DNA of 32,725 nt from Bacteroidales bacterium (GTDB lineage Bacteria > Bacteroidota > Bacteroidia > Bacteroidales > UBA932): the NCBI GenBank assembly GCA_017472115.1, contig JAFUQW010000118.1:1-32725 (forward strand), read 5' to 3'. The notes below the pieces were generated by a model. It was not told the origin of the DNA. It ran no database searches and was given only the letters and a program-made list of their open reading frames with translations. Positions 15,235 to 23,791 of the stretch are shown here, piece after piece (the stretch's first letter is position 1; the number at the start of each line of letters is the position of its first letter). Both the position numbers and the translations under genes were made by a program.

Positions 15235-16302
15235 ATGAAAGAAAGACTGCTTGGAAAGAATCTCGATGAACTCAAGAAACTTGTGTCGGAAGAAGGTCTG
15301 CCCGGGTTTACCGCAAGGCAGATAGCTCAGTGGCTTTATGTGAAGAAGGTGCGTACTATCGATGAAATGACCAATCTGTCCAAAGCCGCACGTGCTTCTC
15401 TTTCGGAAAGATATGAGGTCGGACTCAGCGGGTATGCAGGTATTCAGATTTCGACAGACGGTACCAAGAAGTATCTCTTCCCGGTGAAATGTTCCCATAG
15501 GAGCGGACTGAATGTAGTGGATGACAATATGGAGGAGGGAGCTGTCGAGGCCGTCATGATTCCGGATGACGACCGTGCCACTCTCTGTGTGTCTTCCCAG
15601 TCGGGATGCCGCATGGGATGCAAGTTCTGTATGACCGGTCGTCAGGGTTTTCACGGTCATCTGTCCGCGGCAGACATAATTTCCCAGTTCATAGCGGTTG
15701 ACGAGTCGGACAGGCTTACAAACGCTGTGTTCATGGGGATGGGCGAACCTCTTGACAATTATGAGAATGTAATGCGTGCGATTGAGATCCTGACGGCTGA
15801 GTGGGGATTTGCGTGGAGTCCCAAGAGAATCACGGTCTCTACCATCGGAGTTCTTCCGAATCTCAAGCGTTTCCTCGAAGAAAGCCGTTGCCATCTGGCA
15901 GTCAGCCTGCACGATCCTTTCGGACCAGAGAGGCTCACCATGATGCCGGTGCAGGGGCCGTGGCCGATCCAGGAAGTGATAGACCTCATAAAGCAGTATG
16001 ATTTCACGGGGCAGAGGCGTGTCAGTTTCGAATATACGATGTTTGCGGGATTCAATGATACGAAGAATCATGCGGATGCGCTGATAAGGATGTTGAGGGG
16101 ATTGGAATGCCGTATGAACCTGATCCGCTTCCATAAGATCCCGGATTTCCCATATGAGACATCTCCGGGCGTGATTATTGAGAATTTCAAGCAGCGTCTC
16201 AACAATGCCGGTATAACTACGACACTGCGTGCCTCGAGAGGGGAGGACATACTTGCGGCATGCGGCATGCTGGCCGGTGAGCACGCTAAGAACAAAGCAT
16301 GA
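15235..16302 (+). CDS. rlmN: Dual-specificity 23S rRNA / tRNA adenine-C2 methyltransferase
   Basis: Radical-SAM enzyme methylating C2 of adenosine 2503 in 23S rRNA and A37 in a set of tRNAs. The 355-residue protein has the radical-SAM cluster motif CRMGCKFC with cysteines at 125, 129 and 132, followed by MTGRQGFHG. It also has the C-terminal catalytic cysteine in GEDILAACGMLAG (residue 343), as expected for RlmN. The GMGEPLDNYENV and STIGVLP segments fit the family. The start is set at the ATG at 15235 (MKERLLGKN). It is the first of a plus-strand run with plp, recX and DUF4954. Confidence 0.96.
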   Translation: MKERLLGKNLDELKKLVSEEGLPGFTARQIAQWLYVKKVRTIDEMTNLSKAARASLSERYEVGLSGYAGIQISTDGTKKYLFPVKCSHRSGLNVVDDNMEEGAVEAVMIPDDDRATLCVSSQSGCRMGCKFCMTGRQGFHGHLSAADIISQFIAVDESDRLTNAVFMGMGEPLDNYENVMRAIEILTAEWGFAWSPKRITVSTIGVLPNLKRFLEESRCHLAVSLHDPFGPERLTMMPVQGPWPIQEVIDLIKQYDFTGQRRVSFEYTMFAGFNDTKNHADALIRMLRGLECRMNLIRFHKIPDFPYETSPGVIIENFKQRLNNAGITTTLRASRGEDILAACGMLAGEHAKNKA

Positions 16303-16322
16303 GAACGGAATAAGGATATTAT

Positions 16323-18710
16323 ATGAAAAGGTTGGCATCAGTCATAATGCTTGTGGTCGTGCTTCTCGCAGGAAGTGCGGGAGCACATGCTCAGGGAATC
16401 AACCCCAAGGCTGATTCGTCGGCTGTCGCAAAGATGCGTCAGCGCATGGCAGAGATCAGAAAGCATCGTCCTACGGTGGCTCTGGTTCTCAGCGGCGGTG
16501 GAGCCAAAGGAGCTGCACATATAGGCGTGATAGAACATATTGAATCGTTGGGTATTCCTGTTGACATAGTGCTTGGAACCAGCATGGGAGGACTTATAGG
16601 AGGTCTCTATGCTTTGGGATATACGACAGAGGAAATGGATTCCCTGGTCAGGAACATGGACTGGGGCTGGGTGTTCAGCGACAGGCTTTCCCGCGAGTAC
16701 ATATCCTATACGGACATGAAGTATAAGGAGAGGTACATGCTGTCGATACCTTTCTATTATGAAAGAGACTATTACAAGATGAAGCTCGCAGATGAGTATC
16801 GTTTCGATGAAATGGACCGTCTGGATGTACTTCATATCGGTGCCGATAATGACCAGGGACCGGAATTTCTCAAGAACAATCTGCTTGGAAGTCTTCCTTC
16901 GGGTTATATTTACGGCCAGAATGTAAGCAATCTGATTAGTTCGCTTACGATAGGTTATCAGGATTCCATTGATTTTCAACAGCTTCCTATACCATATGTC
17001 TGTGTCGCTACGGATATGGTGTCAGGAAAGGCAAAGATATGGCACAGCGGAAAGATGAATACCGCCATGCGTTCTACGATGTCGATCCCCGGTATCTTCG
17101 CTCCTGTAAGGACGGAGGGAATGGTGCTGGTTGATGGCGGCATGAGGGATAACTATCCGACCACACTTGCGCGTGAGATGGGGGCGGACATAATAATCGG
17201 AGTCGATCTTTCCCAGAAGCAGAGGACGTATGTGCAGGTCAACAACATAGGTGATATTCTCGGGCAGGGCATAGATATGCTCGGAAGAGATGCTTTCGAA
17301 AAGAATGTGAATGTGCCGGACGTGAAGATCAAGCCTCATCTGCCTGAATTCAATATGCTGAGCTTCACTCCTACAGCTATCGATACCATCATTGTAAGAG
17401 GAAGGGAGGCGGCCATGGCTCAGGATTCGCTGCTGAGGGATGTGGCTGCAAGAACTTCAGGGAAGTATGTCTCGCCGCCGAAGAAGAAGGCATATGATTT
17501 TCATGCTGACTCTCTCGTCATAGCAGATGTGGAGATTCGTGGGGTGCTCCCTCGCGAACAGGCCCTGCTTATGGACAGGCTTCACCTGAAGTTCGGCCAG
17601 AAGATCAGCAGGAACGACCTTGATCATATCGTGGCACAGATATACGGTACTCAGGCGTATGACTTCGTCACATACGAACTGCTCGGCGACAGCGAACCTT
17701 TCAAGCTGGTGCTCAACTGCAAGAAAGGTCCTGTGCATCAGTTCGGACTTGGTGTCAGGGCCGATACAGAAGAAATAGTATCAGTCCTGATCAATCTTGG
17801 AATAAATTCGCACAGGCTCTACGGACACACATACGATCTTACAGGCAAGATAAGTGCAAATCCTTATCTTCAGCTGAAATGGTCATACGATGTGCCGAAG
17901 ATACCTACCTTGAATGCGACTGCTTCTGTGCGCTGGACGGACATGAGCATGCTCAATTTCGGTACCAACAGGTTGAGCCTCAGTTTCCTGCATGCGAGCC
18001 AGGAACTGTATATGTCCAACATCAAGTGGAACTGGTTCGACATAAAGGCCGGAATCAGGAACGACATCTTTGACATCAGGAATGTCAAGGCAGAGCAGAT
18101 CCTTGGAGATTATGATTTCAGCCAGCTTGCCAATGATTTCGTCTCTTTGATGGCCGATGCGCGTTCCGATACCTTTGATGACGGATATTTTCCGACCAAA
18201 GGCTTTACTGTAGGACTCGGATATAAGTGGACTTTTGCCGGATTTCCGAAGAATATACATAATTTCCATACAGTTACGGCCGATGCGAAGGTTGTGGCAC
18301 CTATAGGAAGCAGATTCGCACTGATCCCTTATCTGAATGCACGTATGCTTTTCGGACAGGATGTACCTGTCGCATATTTCAATGCTTTAGGGGGATCACT
18401 TGCAGGAAGGTATGTCGATCAGCAGATTCCTTTCATCGGAATAACCAATCTTTCGGCAATGAAGAACATTCTGACCGTTTTCGGCATGGATATGAGGGTG
18501 CGTCTTGCGCGTAACCACTATCTGACCGGAATCGTCAACTATGCCCGGGACTGCGACAGTTTCATCGGGTATGGCAAAGGTCTGGGTTATTTCGGAGCCG
18601 GTATTGAATATGCTTTCGACACTATCTTCGGTCCTATAAAAGGCAATTTACATTGGTCGAACATAACGAACAAGGTCGGAGTATATCTGAGCGCAGGATT
18701 TGATTTTTGA
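16323..18710 (+). CDS. Patatin-like phospholipase with C-terminal outer-membrane barrel
   Basis: 795 residues. A signal peptide is visible at 1-24 (VIMLVVVLLAGSAGAHAQ). A patatin domain follows, with the oxyanion loop GGGAKG (58-63), the nucleophile motif GTSMGG (Ser87), and the catalytic DGG (Asp271). Next is a POTRA-like segment (about 385-475), and then a beta-rich part ending in ...GVYLSAGFDF, where an aromatic final residue suits an outer-membrane barrel. The layout matches type Vd / PlpD-like proteins: a lipase moved to or across the outer membrane. Substrate and role are not known. It is 20 bp after rlmN and 3 bp before recX. Confidence 0.88.
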   Translation: MKRLASVIMLVVVLLAGSAGAHAQGINPKADSSAVAKMRQRMAEIRKHRPTVALVLSGGGAKGAAHIGVIEHIESLGIPVDIVLGTSMGGLIGGLYALGYTTEEMDSLVRNMDWGWVFSDRLSREYISYTDMKYKERYMLSIPFYYERDYYKMKLADEYRFDEMDRLDVLHIGADNDQGPEFLKNNLLGSLPSGYIYGQNVSNLISSLTIGYQDSIDFQQLPIPYVCVATDMVSGKAKIWHSGKMNTAMRSTMSIPGIFAPVRTEGMVLVDGGMRDNYPTTLAREMGADIIIGVDLSQKQRTYVQVNNIGDILGQGIDMLGRDAFEKNVNVPDVKIKPHLPEFNMLSFTPTAIDTIIVRGREAAMAQDSLLRDVAARTSGKYVSPPKKKAYDFHADSLVIADVEIRGVLPREQALLMDRLHLKFGQKISRNDLDHIVAQIYGTQAYDFVTYELLGDSEPFKLVLNCKKGPVHQFGLGVRADTEEIVSVLINLGINSHRLYGHTYDLTGKISANPYLQLKWSYDVPKIPTLNATASVRWTDMSMLNFGTNRLSLSFLHASQELYMSNIKWNWFDIKAGIRNDIFDIRNVKAEQILGDYDFSQLANDFVSLMADARSDTFDDGYFPTKGFTVGLGYKWTFAGFPKNIHNFHTVTADAKVVAPIGSRFALIPYLNARMLFGQDVPVAYFNALGGSLAGRYVDQQIPFIGITNLSAMKNILTVFGMDMRVRLARNHYLTGIVNYARDCDSFIGYGKGLGYFGAGIEYAFDTIFGPIKGNLHWSNITNKVGVYLSAGFDF

Positions 18711-18713
18711 TGT

Positions 18714-19181
18714 ATGCAAGGAAAGGGTGAGGAAATCGGCAAGGTCCTGGACCGGCTCAGGAGGCAGTGCTCCAGGAGGGAGTATTGCAGTTCTGACATA
18801 TTGAGGAAAGCTGCCGAAGCATTGGGAAAAGATTCCGATGCCGCTTCAGAGGTGTTACGTGTCCTTGTTGAAGAAAGATATGTTGACGATCTGAGGTATG
18901 CTTCCGCCTTTGCGCGTGACAAGTCATCGATTGCAGGTTGGGGCGAAGTCAAGATAAGATATATGCTTTCCGCCAAAGGCGTTGCTAAGAAAGTGATAGA
19001 TGAGGCTCTTCAGGAAATAGATCGTCCTAAGGCGGACATGCGGCTTGAAAAGCTTCTTGAAAATAAATGGAAGACGTTGAAGAATGATCCTCAAGGGAAG
19101 TTCAAGCTTATAAGGTTTGCGCTTGGAAGGGGGTACGGATATGAATACGTCAGCAGTTATATAAAAGGAATGGGAATATGA
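18714..19181 (+). CDS. recX: Regulatory protein RecX
   Basis: A 155-residue, helix-rich protein of the RecX family, which binds RecA filaments and limits their activity. The segment VLVEERYVDDLRYASAFARD is the typical first-repeat motif (the YVDD / RYA pattern), and WGEVKIRYMLSAKGV is the second. Three-helix repeats then run to the end. Its gene overlaps DUF4954 by four bases (ATGA), so the two are translationally coupled. It lies opposite recA in the same neighbourhood. Confidence 0.9.
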   Translation: MQGKGEEIGKVLDRLRRQCSRREYCSSDILRKAAEALGKDSDAASEVLRVLVEERYVDDLRYASAFARDKSSIAGWGEVKIRYMLSAKGVAKKVIDEALQEIDRPKADMRLEKLLENKWKTLKNDPQGKFKLIRFALGRGYGYEYVSSYIKGMGI

Positions 19182-21166
19182 CAGATTATAGAAAACTTAC
19201 GGCTGCGGAAATAGAGCAGCTTAAGACACAGATGTGTACTGCATCAGACTGGAATTCGGTGGATGTGGCAACTGATTTTTCTGCCGATTATGTCAGGTCG
19301 GCGAGATTTTCGGGTTATGTGAAGATAGGTTCATTTTCAAAGGAATTTGCTCTTCCGGGCGGAATGATGAAACATTCAGGCCTTTATCACGTCACACTTC
19401 ACAATGTGACGGTAGGTGATGACTGCTGCATAGAGAATGTCAAGAATTACATAGCCAACTATGAGATAGGAGACGGTACCTTCATCGAGAATGTCGATAT
19501 CATTCTCACTGACGGCAGGACTTCTTTCGGAAACGGTGTAGAGGTTGCTGTGCTTAGTGAAACCGGAGGACGTGAGGTGATGATCTATGACAGGCTTACG
19601 GCTCAGACGGCATATGTCATGGCGCTCTACAGACATCGTCCCGAGATGATTTCAAAGCTTCGTGAAGCTGTGGGCCGTTATGTGGAGAACGTCACATCTT
19701 CCATCGGCCGTATAGGCAGGAATGTCACCATTGTTGACGCCGGCTATATCAAGAACGTGAAGATAGGGGACAACTGCAAGATCGAGGGTTCCTCACGTCT
19801 GAAGAACGGAAGCATCAACAGTAACGATGATGCTCCCGTACATATCGGAGTGAATGTCATCGGAGACGATTTCATCATTTCAAGCGGTTCGAGTATAGAG
19901 GACGGCGTTACGTTTTCACGTTGCTTCATAGGTCAGGCGTGCCGTCTCGGGCATAATTATTCTGCTACCGATTCACTGTTTTTCAGTAACTGTCAGGGAG
20001 AGAACGGTGAGGCATGCGCCATCTTTGCGGGACCATATACAGTGACGCATCATAAGTCAACGCTTCTGATCGCCGGAATGTTCTCTTTCATGAATGCCGG
20101 CTCGGGCTCTAACCAGTCAAATCATATGTACAAGTTAGGACCGATTCATCAGGGAATTATGGAAAGGGGAGCAAAGACGGCATCGGATTCATATATCCTG
20201 TGGCCGGCCAAGGTCGGGGCTTTCTCTCTTGTGATGGGACGTCATGTCAGCCATCAGGACACTTCCAACCTTCCTTTCGCATATCTGATAGAGCAGCAGA
20301 ACACTTCCTTCATCATGCCGGGAGCGAATCTCAAGAGTGTCGGTACGATCCGTGATGCCAGGAAGTGGCCCGGCCGTGACGGAAGAAAGGATCCAGACAA
20401 GCTTGACATGATCAACTACAATCTTCTGAGTCCATACACCATCCAGAAGATGCTGAACGGAATTGAGATTCTGAAGAATCTCCGCAAGGTCTCAGGAGAG
20501 AATTCGGATGCATATACTTATCAGAGCGGAAAGATCAAGAATTCATCTCTGAAGAACGGCCTGAAGTATTACGGTATGGCCATAGATAAATTCCTTGGCA
20601 ATTCGCTGATTACCAGGATAATGAATTCGGAGTTTTCGGATATCGACGGCTTGAGGAAGGCTTTTGAACCGCGTTCCGCATATGGGGAAGGGGATTGGGT
20701 GGACATATCCGGCATGATCGCTCCGAAGAAGGCGGTTTCCGATCTTCTTGACGACATCGAAAACGGAATCCTGACTGATATGGATGAAATAAATGCCCGT
20801 TTTGCTTATATACATTCTGAATATTATAATTATGAGTGGCGTTGGGCTTACAGGATTATTCGTGAATACTACGGTGTGGATCTCGCAGTCGTGACTGTGG
20901 AAAAGCTTAGCGAACTTGTCAGCAAGTGGAAGAAGTCAGTTGTCGATCTGGATAATATGATTTATGAAGATGCCCGTAAGGAATTCTCCCTCAATGCCAT
21001 GACGAGTTTCGGAGCCGATGGCGACGAGGCTCAGAGAAAGGAGGACTTCATGCAGGTTCGCGGTTCTTTCTTCGAAGCCGATCCGTTCGTGATGTCAGTT
21101 AAGGAGCATATACGTGTCAAGTCGGAACTTGGGGACAGGGTGCTGGAGATACTGCATCGACTGTAA
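19178..21166 (+). CDS. DUF4954 protein (left-handed beta-helix type)
   Basis: 662 residues, Bacteroidales-typical DUF4954. The N-terminal half is a hexapeptide-like repeat region with runs such as VTVGDDCCIENVK, VKIGDNCKIEGSS and VIGDDFIISSGSS, as in left-handed parallel beta-helix acyl- and nucleotidyltransferases. A histidine-rich loop, GPYTVTHHKS, sits where those enzymes have their active site. The C-terminal half is helical and unnamed. It may transfer an acyl or sugar-nucleotide group, but no substrate can be named. It starts by overlapping recX. No obvious terminator follows. Confidence 0.85.
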   Translation: MTDYRKLTAAEIEQLKTQMCTASDWNSVDVATDFSADYVRSARFSGYVKIGSFSKEFALPGGMMKHSGLYHVTLHNVTVGDDCCIENVKNYIANYEIGDGTFIENVDIILTDGRTSFGNGVEVAVLSETGGREVMIYDRLTAQTAYVMALYRHRPEMISKLREAVGRYVENVTSSIGRIGRNVTIVDAGYIKNVKIGDNCKIEGSSRLKNGSINSNDDAPVHIGVNVIGDDFIISSGSSIEDGVTFSRCFIGQACRLGHNYSATDSLFFSNCQGENGEACAIFAGPYTVTHHKSTLLIAGMFSFMNAGSGSNQSNHMYKLGPIHQGIMERGAKTASDSYILWPAKVGAFSLVMGRHVSHQDTSNLPFAYLIEQQNTSFIMPGANLKSVGTIRDARKWPGRDGRKDPDKLDMINYNLLSPYTIQKMLNGIEILKNLRKVSGENSDAYTYQSGKIKNSSLKNGLKYYGMAIDKFLGNSLITRIMNSEFSDIDGLRKAFEPRSAYGEGDWVDISGMIAPKKAVSDLLDDIENGILTDMDEINARFAYIHSEYYNYEWRWAYRIIREYYGVDLAVVTVEKLSELVSKWKKSVVDLDNMIYEDARKEFSLNAMTSFGADGDEAQRKEDFMQVRGSFFEADPFVMSVKEHIRVKSELGDRVLEILHRL

Positions 21167-21224
21167 AAATAATGTCAAAAAAATAACTATCTTCGCGCAG
21201 CGAAACGAATAAAGACAACATAAA

Positions 21225-22169
21225 ATGGAAGCAATTGTAAAGACCGATTTTAATTTCCCGGGCCAGACAGCCCATTACGTAGGAAAAGTACGTGACGTTT
21301 ACAGCATCGGCGACGACTATCTCGTTATGGTGGTTTCAGACCGAATCTCTGCATTTGATGTGGTACTTCCAAAGGGCATCCCTTTCAAAGGCCAGGTACT
21401 CAACCAGATTGCAGCAAAATTTCTCGATGCCACGACAGACATCCTTCCTAACTGGAAGATAGCCGTTCCTGACCCGATGGTCACAGTCGGTCACAAATGC
21501 GAGCCATTCAAGGTGGAGATGGTCATCCGCGGGTACCTCTCAGGCCATGCATGGAGAGAGTACAAAGCAGGAAAGCGCACTATCTGCGGAGTGGAGATGC
21601 CGGAAGGAATGGTGGAGAACCAGAAATTCCCACAGCCTGTCATCACCCCTACTACAAAGGCTGCTGAGGGACATGACGAAGATATCTCCAAGGAAGAAAT
21701 CATAGCGCAGGGCATCGTCAGCCGCGAAGACTACGAGCAGCTCGAAGCATACACAAGGGCCATCTTCCAGAGAGGAACCGAGATTGCCGCAAAGATGGGC
21801 CTCATCCTCGTCGATACCAAATATGAATTCGGAAAGAAAGACGGCAAGATCTATCTGATGGACGAGATCCATACACCTGACTCATCAAGATACTTCTACT
21901 CGGAAGGCTATGAAGAGCGCCTTGCAAAAGGAGAAAAGCAGAAGCAGCTCTCGAAGGAGTTTGTACGCGAGTGGCTCATGGCCAACGGCTTCCAGGGTCA
22001 GGAAGGTCAGCAGGTTCCGGAGATGACCGAGGACATCGTCAATGGAATCACAGACCGCTACATCGAACTTTACGAGAACATCACCGGAGACAAGTTCGAA
22101 AAGGCAGAGGGCACGGACATCCTCGCACGCATCGAGAAGAATGTCACCGAGTGCCTCAACACACTGTAA
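21225..22169 (+). CDS. purC: Phosphoribosylaminoimidazole-succinocarboxamide synthase
   Basis: ATP-dependent ligase adding aspartate to CAIR in de novo purine synthesis. The 314-residue protein shows [21 protein letters not shown] near the N terminus, [16 protein letters not shown], and [12 protein letters not shown]. The last is the family signature. It is of the longer class typical of Bacteroidales. Codon use favours CTC, GAG and ATC more than the flanking genes, which suggests strong expression. Upstream, TATCTTCG (21188-21195) is one base from the -7 consensus TATCTTTG and could be its promoter. Confidence 0.96.
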   Translation: MEAIVKTDFNFPGQTAHYVGKVRDVYSIGDDYLVMVVSDRISAFDVVLPKGIPFKGQVLNQIAAKFLDATTDILPNWKIAVPDPMVTVGHKCEPFKVEMVIRGYLSGHAWREYKAGKRTICGVEMPEGMVENQKFPQPVITPTTKAAEGHDEDISKEEIIAQGIVSREDYEQLEAYTRAIFQRGTEIAAKMGLILVDTKYEFGKKDGKIYLMDEIHTPDSSRYFYSEGYEERLAKGEKQKQLSKEFVREWLMANGFQGQEGQQVPEMTEDIVNGITDRYIELYENITGDKFEKAEGTDILARIEKNVTECLNTL

Positions 22170-22190
22170 TCCGTACTTTTCATAAATATT

Positions 22191-22217
22191 TCAGGGCGGC
22201 CCGTCGGGTCGCCCTGA
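22191..22217. terminator. Terminator between purC and the GNAT-like gene
   Basis: TCAGGGCG (22191-22198) pairs with CGCCCTGA (22210-22217), with an inner CCC / GGG extension and a 3-nt loop. TTGTAGTTT follows on the plus strand. It serves purC and, being symmetrical, possibly the convergent gene ending at 22227. Confidence 0.75.
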
Positions 22218-22226
22218 TTGTAGTTT

Positions 22227-23129
22227 CTATTCGTAGTCGGTGAGTTTGAGGCGGTATTTGTTGCTGCCGAGATTGCAGAAATATTTATAATCCAGAGCCT
22301 CTTCCTTGTCATCCTGAGCTTCTCCCTTGTCATCCTGAGCTTCAGCGAAGGATCTTTTCCCCAATGCCCTCCTGATGCCGCTCTCTCTGTCGATCATGAA
22401 TGTCACCGGCTCCTTGTGCCCCTCAAGCGAGAATCCAAGCTGCTCGTAAACACTTCCCTCCGACCATTCCAGGTCTGCGTAGCTCATTATGTCATCTGGT
22501 TCCACTTCCTTGATGAAGTGCTTGAGCATCTTGCCCATGCCGCCGTTGATCCTCACGTCCGGGAGTGATGCGTATCTCGTCCATTCGTATGATCTGATGG
22601 TCTTGTCACCCTTCTTCCATTTCCTTGCGTTCGAGAACTCGGCTACGGCCACAAGGGTTCCGGGCTGTATCAATCCTGATGCTCTATGACCTGTGTGTCT
22701 TTTCAGGAAGAGTCCGTACCGGTATCTGCAGGCAGCATCACCATAACTGTGGCTGGCATTGAGAAATTCTTCGGCTTCTGCCTTCCCGATCCTGCGTACT
22801 TCGCAGTTGCGGGCATATACCGGGAAGAAGTTCTCGAGGTGGGCCAGAAGTCTTTTCCCTGTCATTTCCTTTTGAGCCGTCCATCTATCTTCCGTGATCA
22901 CGACAGGATGTCGCCTCTCTGACCTGACGATTTCCTCTATGGCAGATCTGAGATCGTCAGACTGCTTTTCTGCTTCTTCAAGAGTTACTGCGGTGATTTC
23001 GACAGGCAGGATGATTCTCTCGCTGCCCTCTTTCATCTCTACCCTTATGATGCAGCTTCCACATACTTCTCCTGCGGTATGGCGGAAACCGTTTGCGGTC
23101 AGAAAATCATATATCTCATCTCTAAGCAT
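22227..23129 (-). CDS. GNAT-like protein of unknown function, extended by repeats
   Basis: 300 residues. The N-terminal part (1-90) is unnamed. Residues about 105-265 look GNAT-like: LVAVAEFSNARKW, SYEWTRYASLPDVRINGGMG, the helix MLKHFIKEVEPDDIMSYADL, and the late GSVYEQLGF strand. This pattern resembles the acyltransferase-like domains next to phage and restriction genes, but I cannot name a substrate. The C-terminal part contains SFAEAQDDKGEAQDDKEEA, which is simply the translation of the TCATCCTGAG repeats (22301-22354). It ends YKYFCNLGSNKYRLKLTDYE, so the repeats are inserted before the true end. Frame is kept by 21-nt units. Confidence 0.7.
   Translation of the reverse strand: MLRDEIYDFLTANGFRHTAGEVCGSCIIRVEMKEGSERIILPVEITAVTLEEAEKQSDDLRSAIEEIVRSERRHPVVITEDRWTAQKEMTGKRLLAHLENFFPVYARNCEVRRIGKAEAEEFLNASHSYGDAACRYRYGLFLKRHTGHRASGLIQPGTLVAVAEFSNARKWKKGDKTIRSYEWTRYASLPDVRINGGMGKMLKHFIKEVEPDDIMSYADLEWSEGSVYEQLGFSLEGHKEPVTFMIDRESGIRRALGKRSFAEAQDDKGEAQDDKEEALDYKYFCNLGSNKYRLKLTDYE
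22301..22354. repeat. TCATCCTGAG repeats inside the GNAT-like gene
   Basis: Two copies of TTGTCATCCTGAGCTTC, the second followed by AGCGAAGGATC. They have the same 21-nt spacing as the tandem units in argE. Translated on the gene's strand they give AEAQDDKGEAQDDK. This is a second independent in-frame entry of the family into a gene. Confidence 0.85.
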
Positions 23130-23201
23130 GACGCAAATTTACGAAAAATCCGGTAATATGAGCGTGCAACGTAAAGTTCTGAGCAACAGTGGTTTAATCC
23201 C

Positions 23202-23231
23202 TTGGCTCGCATTCCTTGCCATGCGAGCCAA
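23202..23231. repeat. 11-bp perfect palindrome upstream of umuD
   Basis: TTGGCTCGCAT (23202-23212) and ATGCGAGCCAA (23221-23231) with an 8-nt loop. AACAGT on the left (23185-23190) and ACTGTT on the right (23232-23237) could extend it. There is no T-tract, so it is not a clear terminator. It sits in the spacer between two divergently transcribed genes and may be a dispersed repeat or a regulatory structure. Confidence 0.6.
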
Positions 23232-23290
23232 ACTGTTATTGTGCTGATGTTCAGTTTGTTGCGTGTCACGCTTCGGGAACTTGCTGTCCT

Positions 23291-23330
23291 GTCTGACGCA
23301 GACTTGTTTGCAGGATTATTGCTATTTTTG
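23291..23330 (+). promoter_or_regulatory. Candidate umuD promoter and operator
   Basis: TATTTTTG at 23323-23330 fits TAnnTTTG, 20 bp before the ATG. The palindrome GTCTG-ACG-CAGAC (23291-23303) lies near the expected -33 region and could bind a repressor controlling the damage response. No -33 TTTG is at the right distance. It is not the same sequence as the recA palindrome. Confidence 0.4.
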
Positions 23331-23349
23331 CGTGTCCAAGCAGAATAAT

Positions 23350-23778
23350 ATGGCAGAAGCAGACGAAATTCGGAAAGAGACGGCCTCTGAAGAAGGGCCG
23401 CAGATGGCGCAGTCGGGGATTCATGCAGGATTCCCGTCTCCGGCCACGGATTATATGACTCAGGCGATAGACCTGAACAAGGAACTGGTGAAACATCCGG
23501 CAGCGACCTTCTACGGCAGGGTAGTAGGGGATTCCATGATAAACGACGGAGTGGATGAAGGTGATATTCTTGTGATTGACAGGGCGTTGGAGCCAAAGGA
23601 TGGGGATATGGCCGTATGTTTTGTCGATGGGGAATTCACACTCAAGAGACTGAAATTCACGGATGACGGACTCAGACTTGTCCCGGCCAATCCGAAATAC
23701 CCCGTCATAGATGTCACGGAAGGTGTGGACTTCCGGATGTGGGGTGTTGTGACATATATAATAAAGCGGGTCAGGTAA
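23350..23778 (+). CDS. umuD: UmuD-type SOS mutagenesis protein
   Basis: Self-cleaving S24 serine peptidase family protein and accessory subunit of DNA polymerase V. I start it at the ATG at 23350 (142 residues); a longer frame from 23263 has no support. The cleavage site is likely Ala26-Gly27 in HAGFPSP. The catalytic serine is Ser62 in VGDSM and the lysine is Lys99 in FTLKR. No N-terminal DNA-binding domain is present, so it is UmuD and not LexA. It ends 13 bp before umuC. Confidence 0.93.
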   Translation: MAEADEIRKETASEEGPQMAQSGIHAGFPSPATDYMTQAIDLNKELVKHPAATFYGRVVGDSMINDGVDEGDILVIDRALEPKDGDMAVCFVDGEFTLKRLKFTDDGLRLVPANPKYPVIDVTEGVDFRMWGVVTYIIKRVR

Positions 23779-23791
23779 ATCGCCAAGGATT

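Noticed and set aside
22227..23129. SFAEAQDDK as a functional C-terminal motif
   Set aside because: It is the translation of a dispersed DNA repeat that occurs in non-coding DNA elsewhere in the window.
23263..23349. Longer start for umuD
   Set aside because: Would begin before the -7 element and adds a cysteine-rich stretch unlike UmuD.
23350..23778. umuD as a lexA repressor gene
   Set aside because: There is no N-terminal winged-helix domain; the protein starts shortly before the cleavage site.
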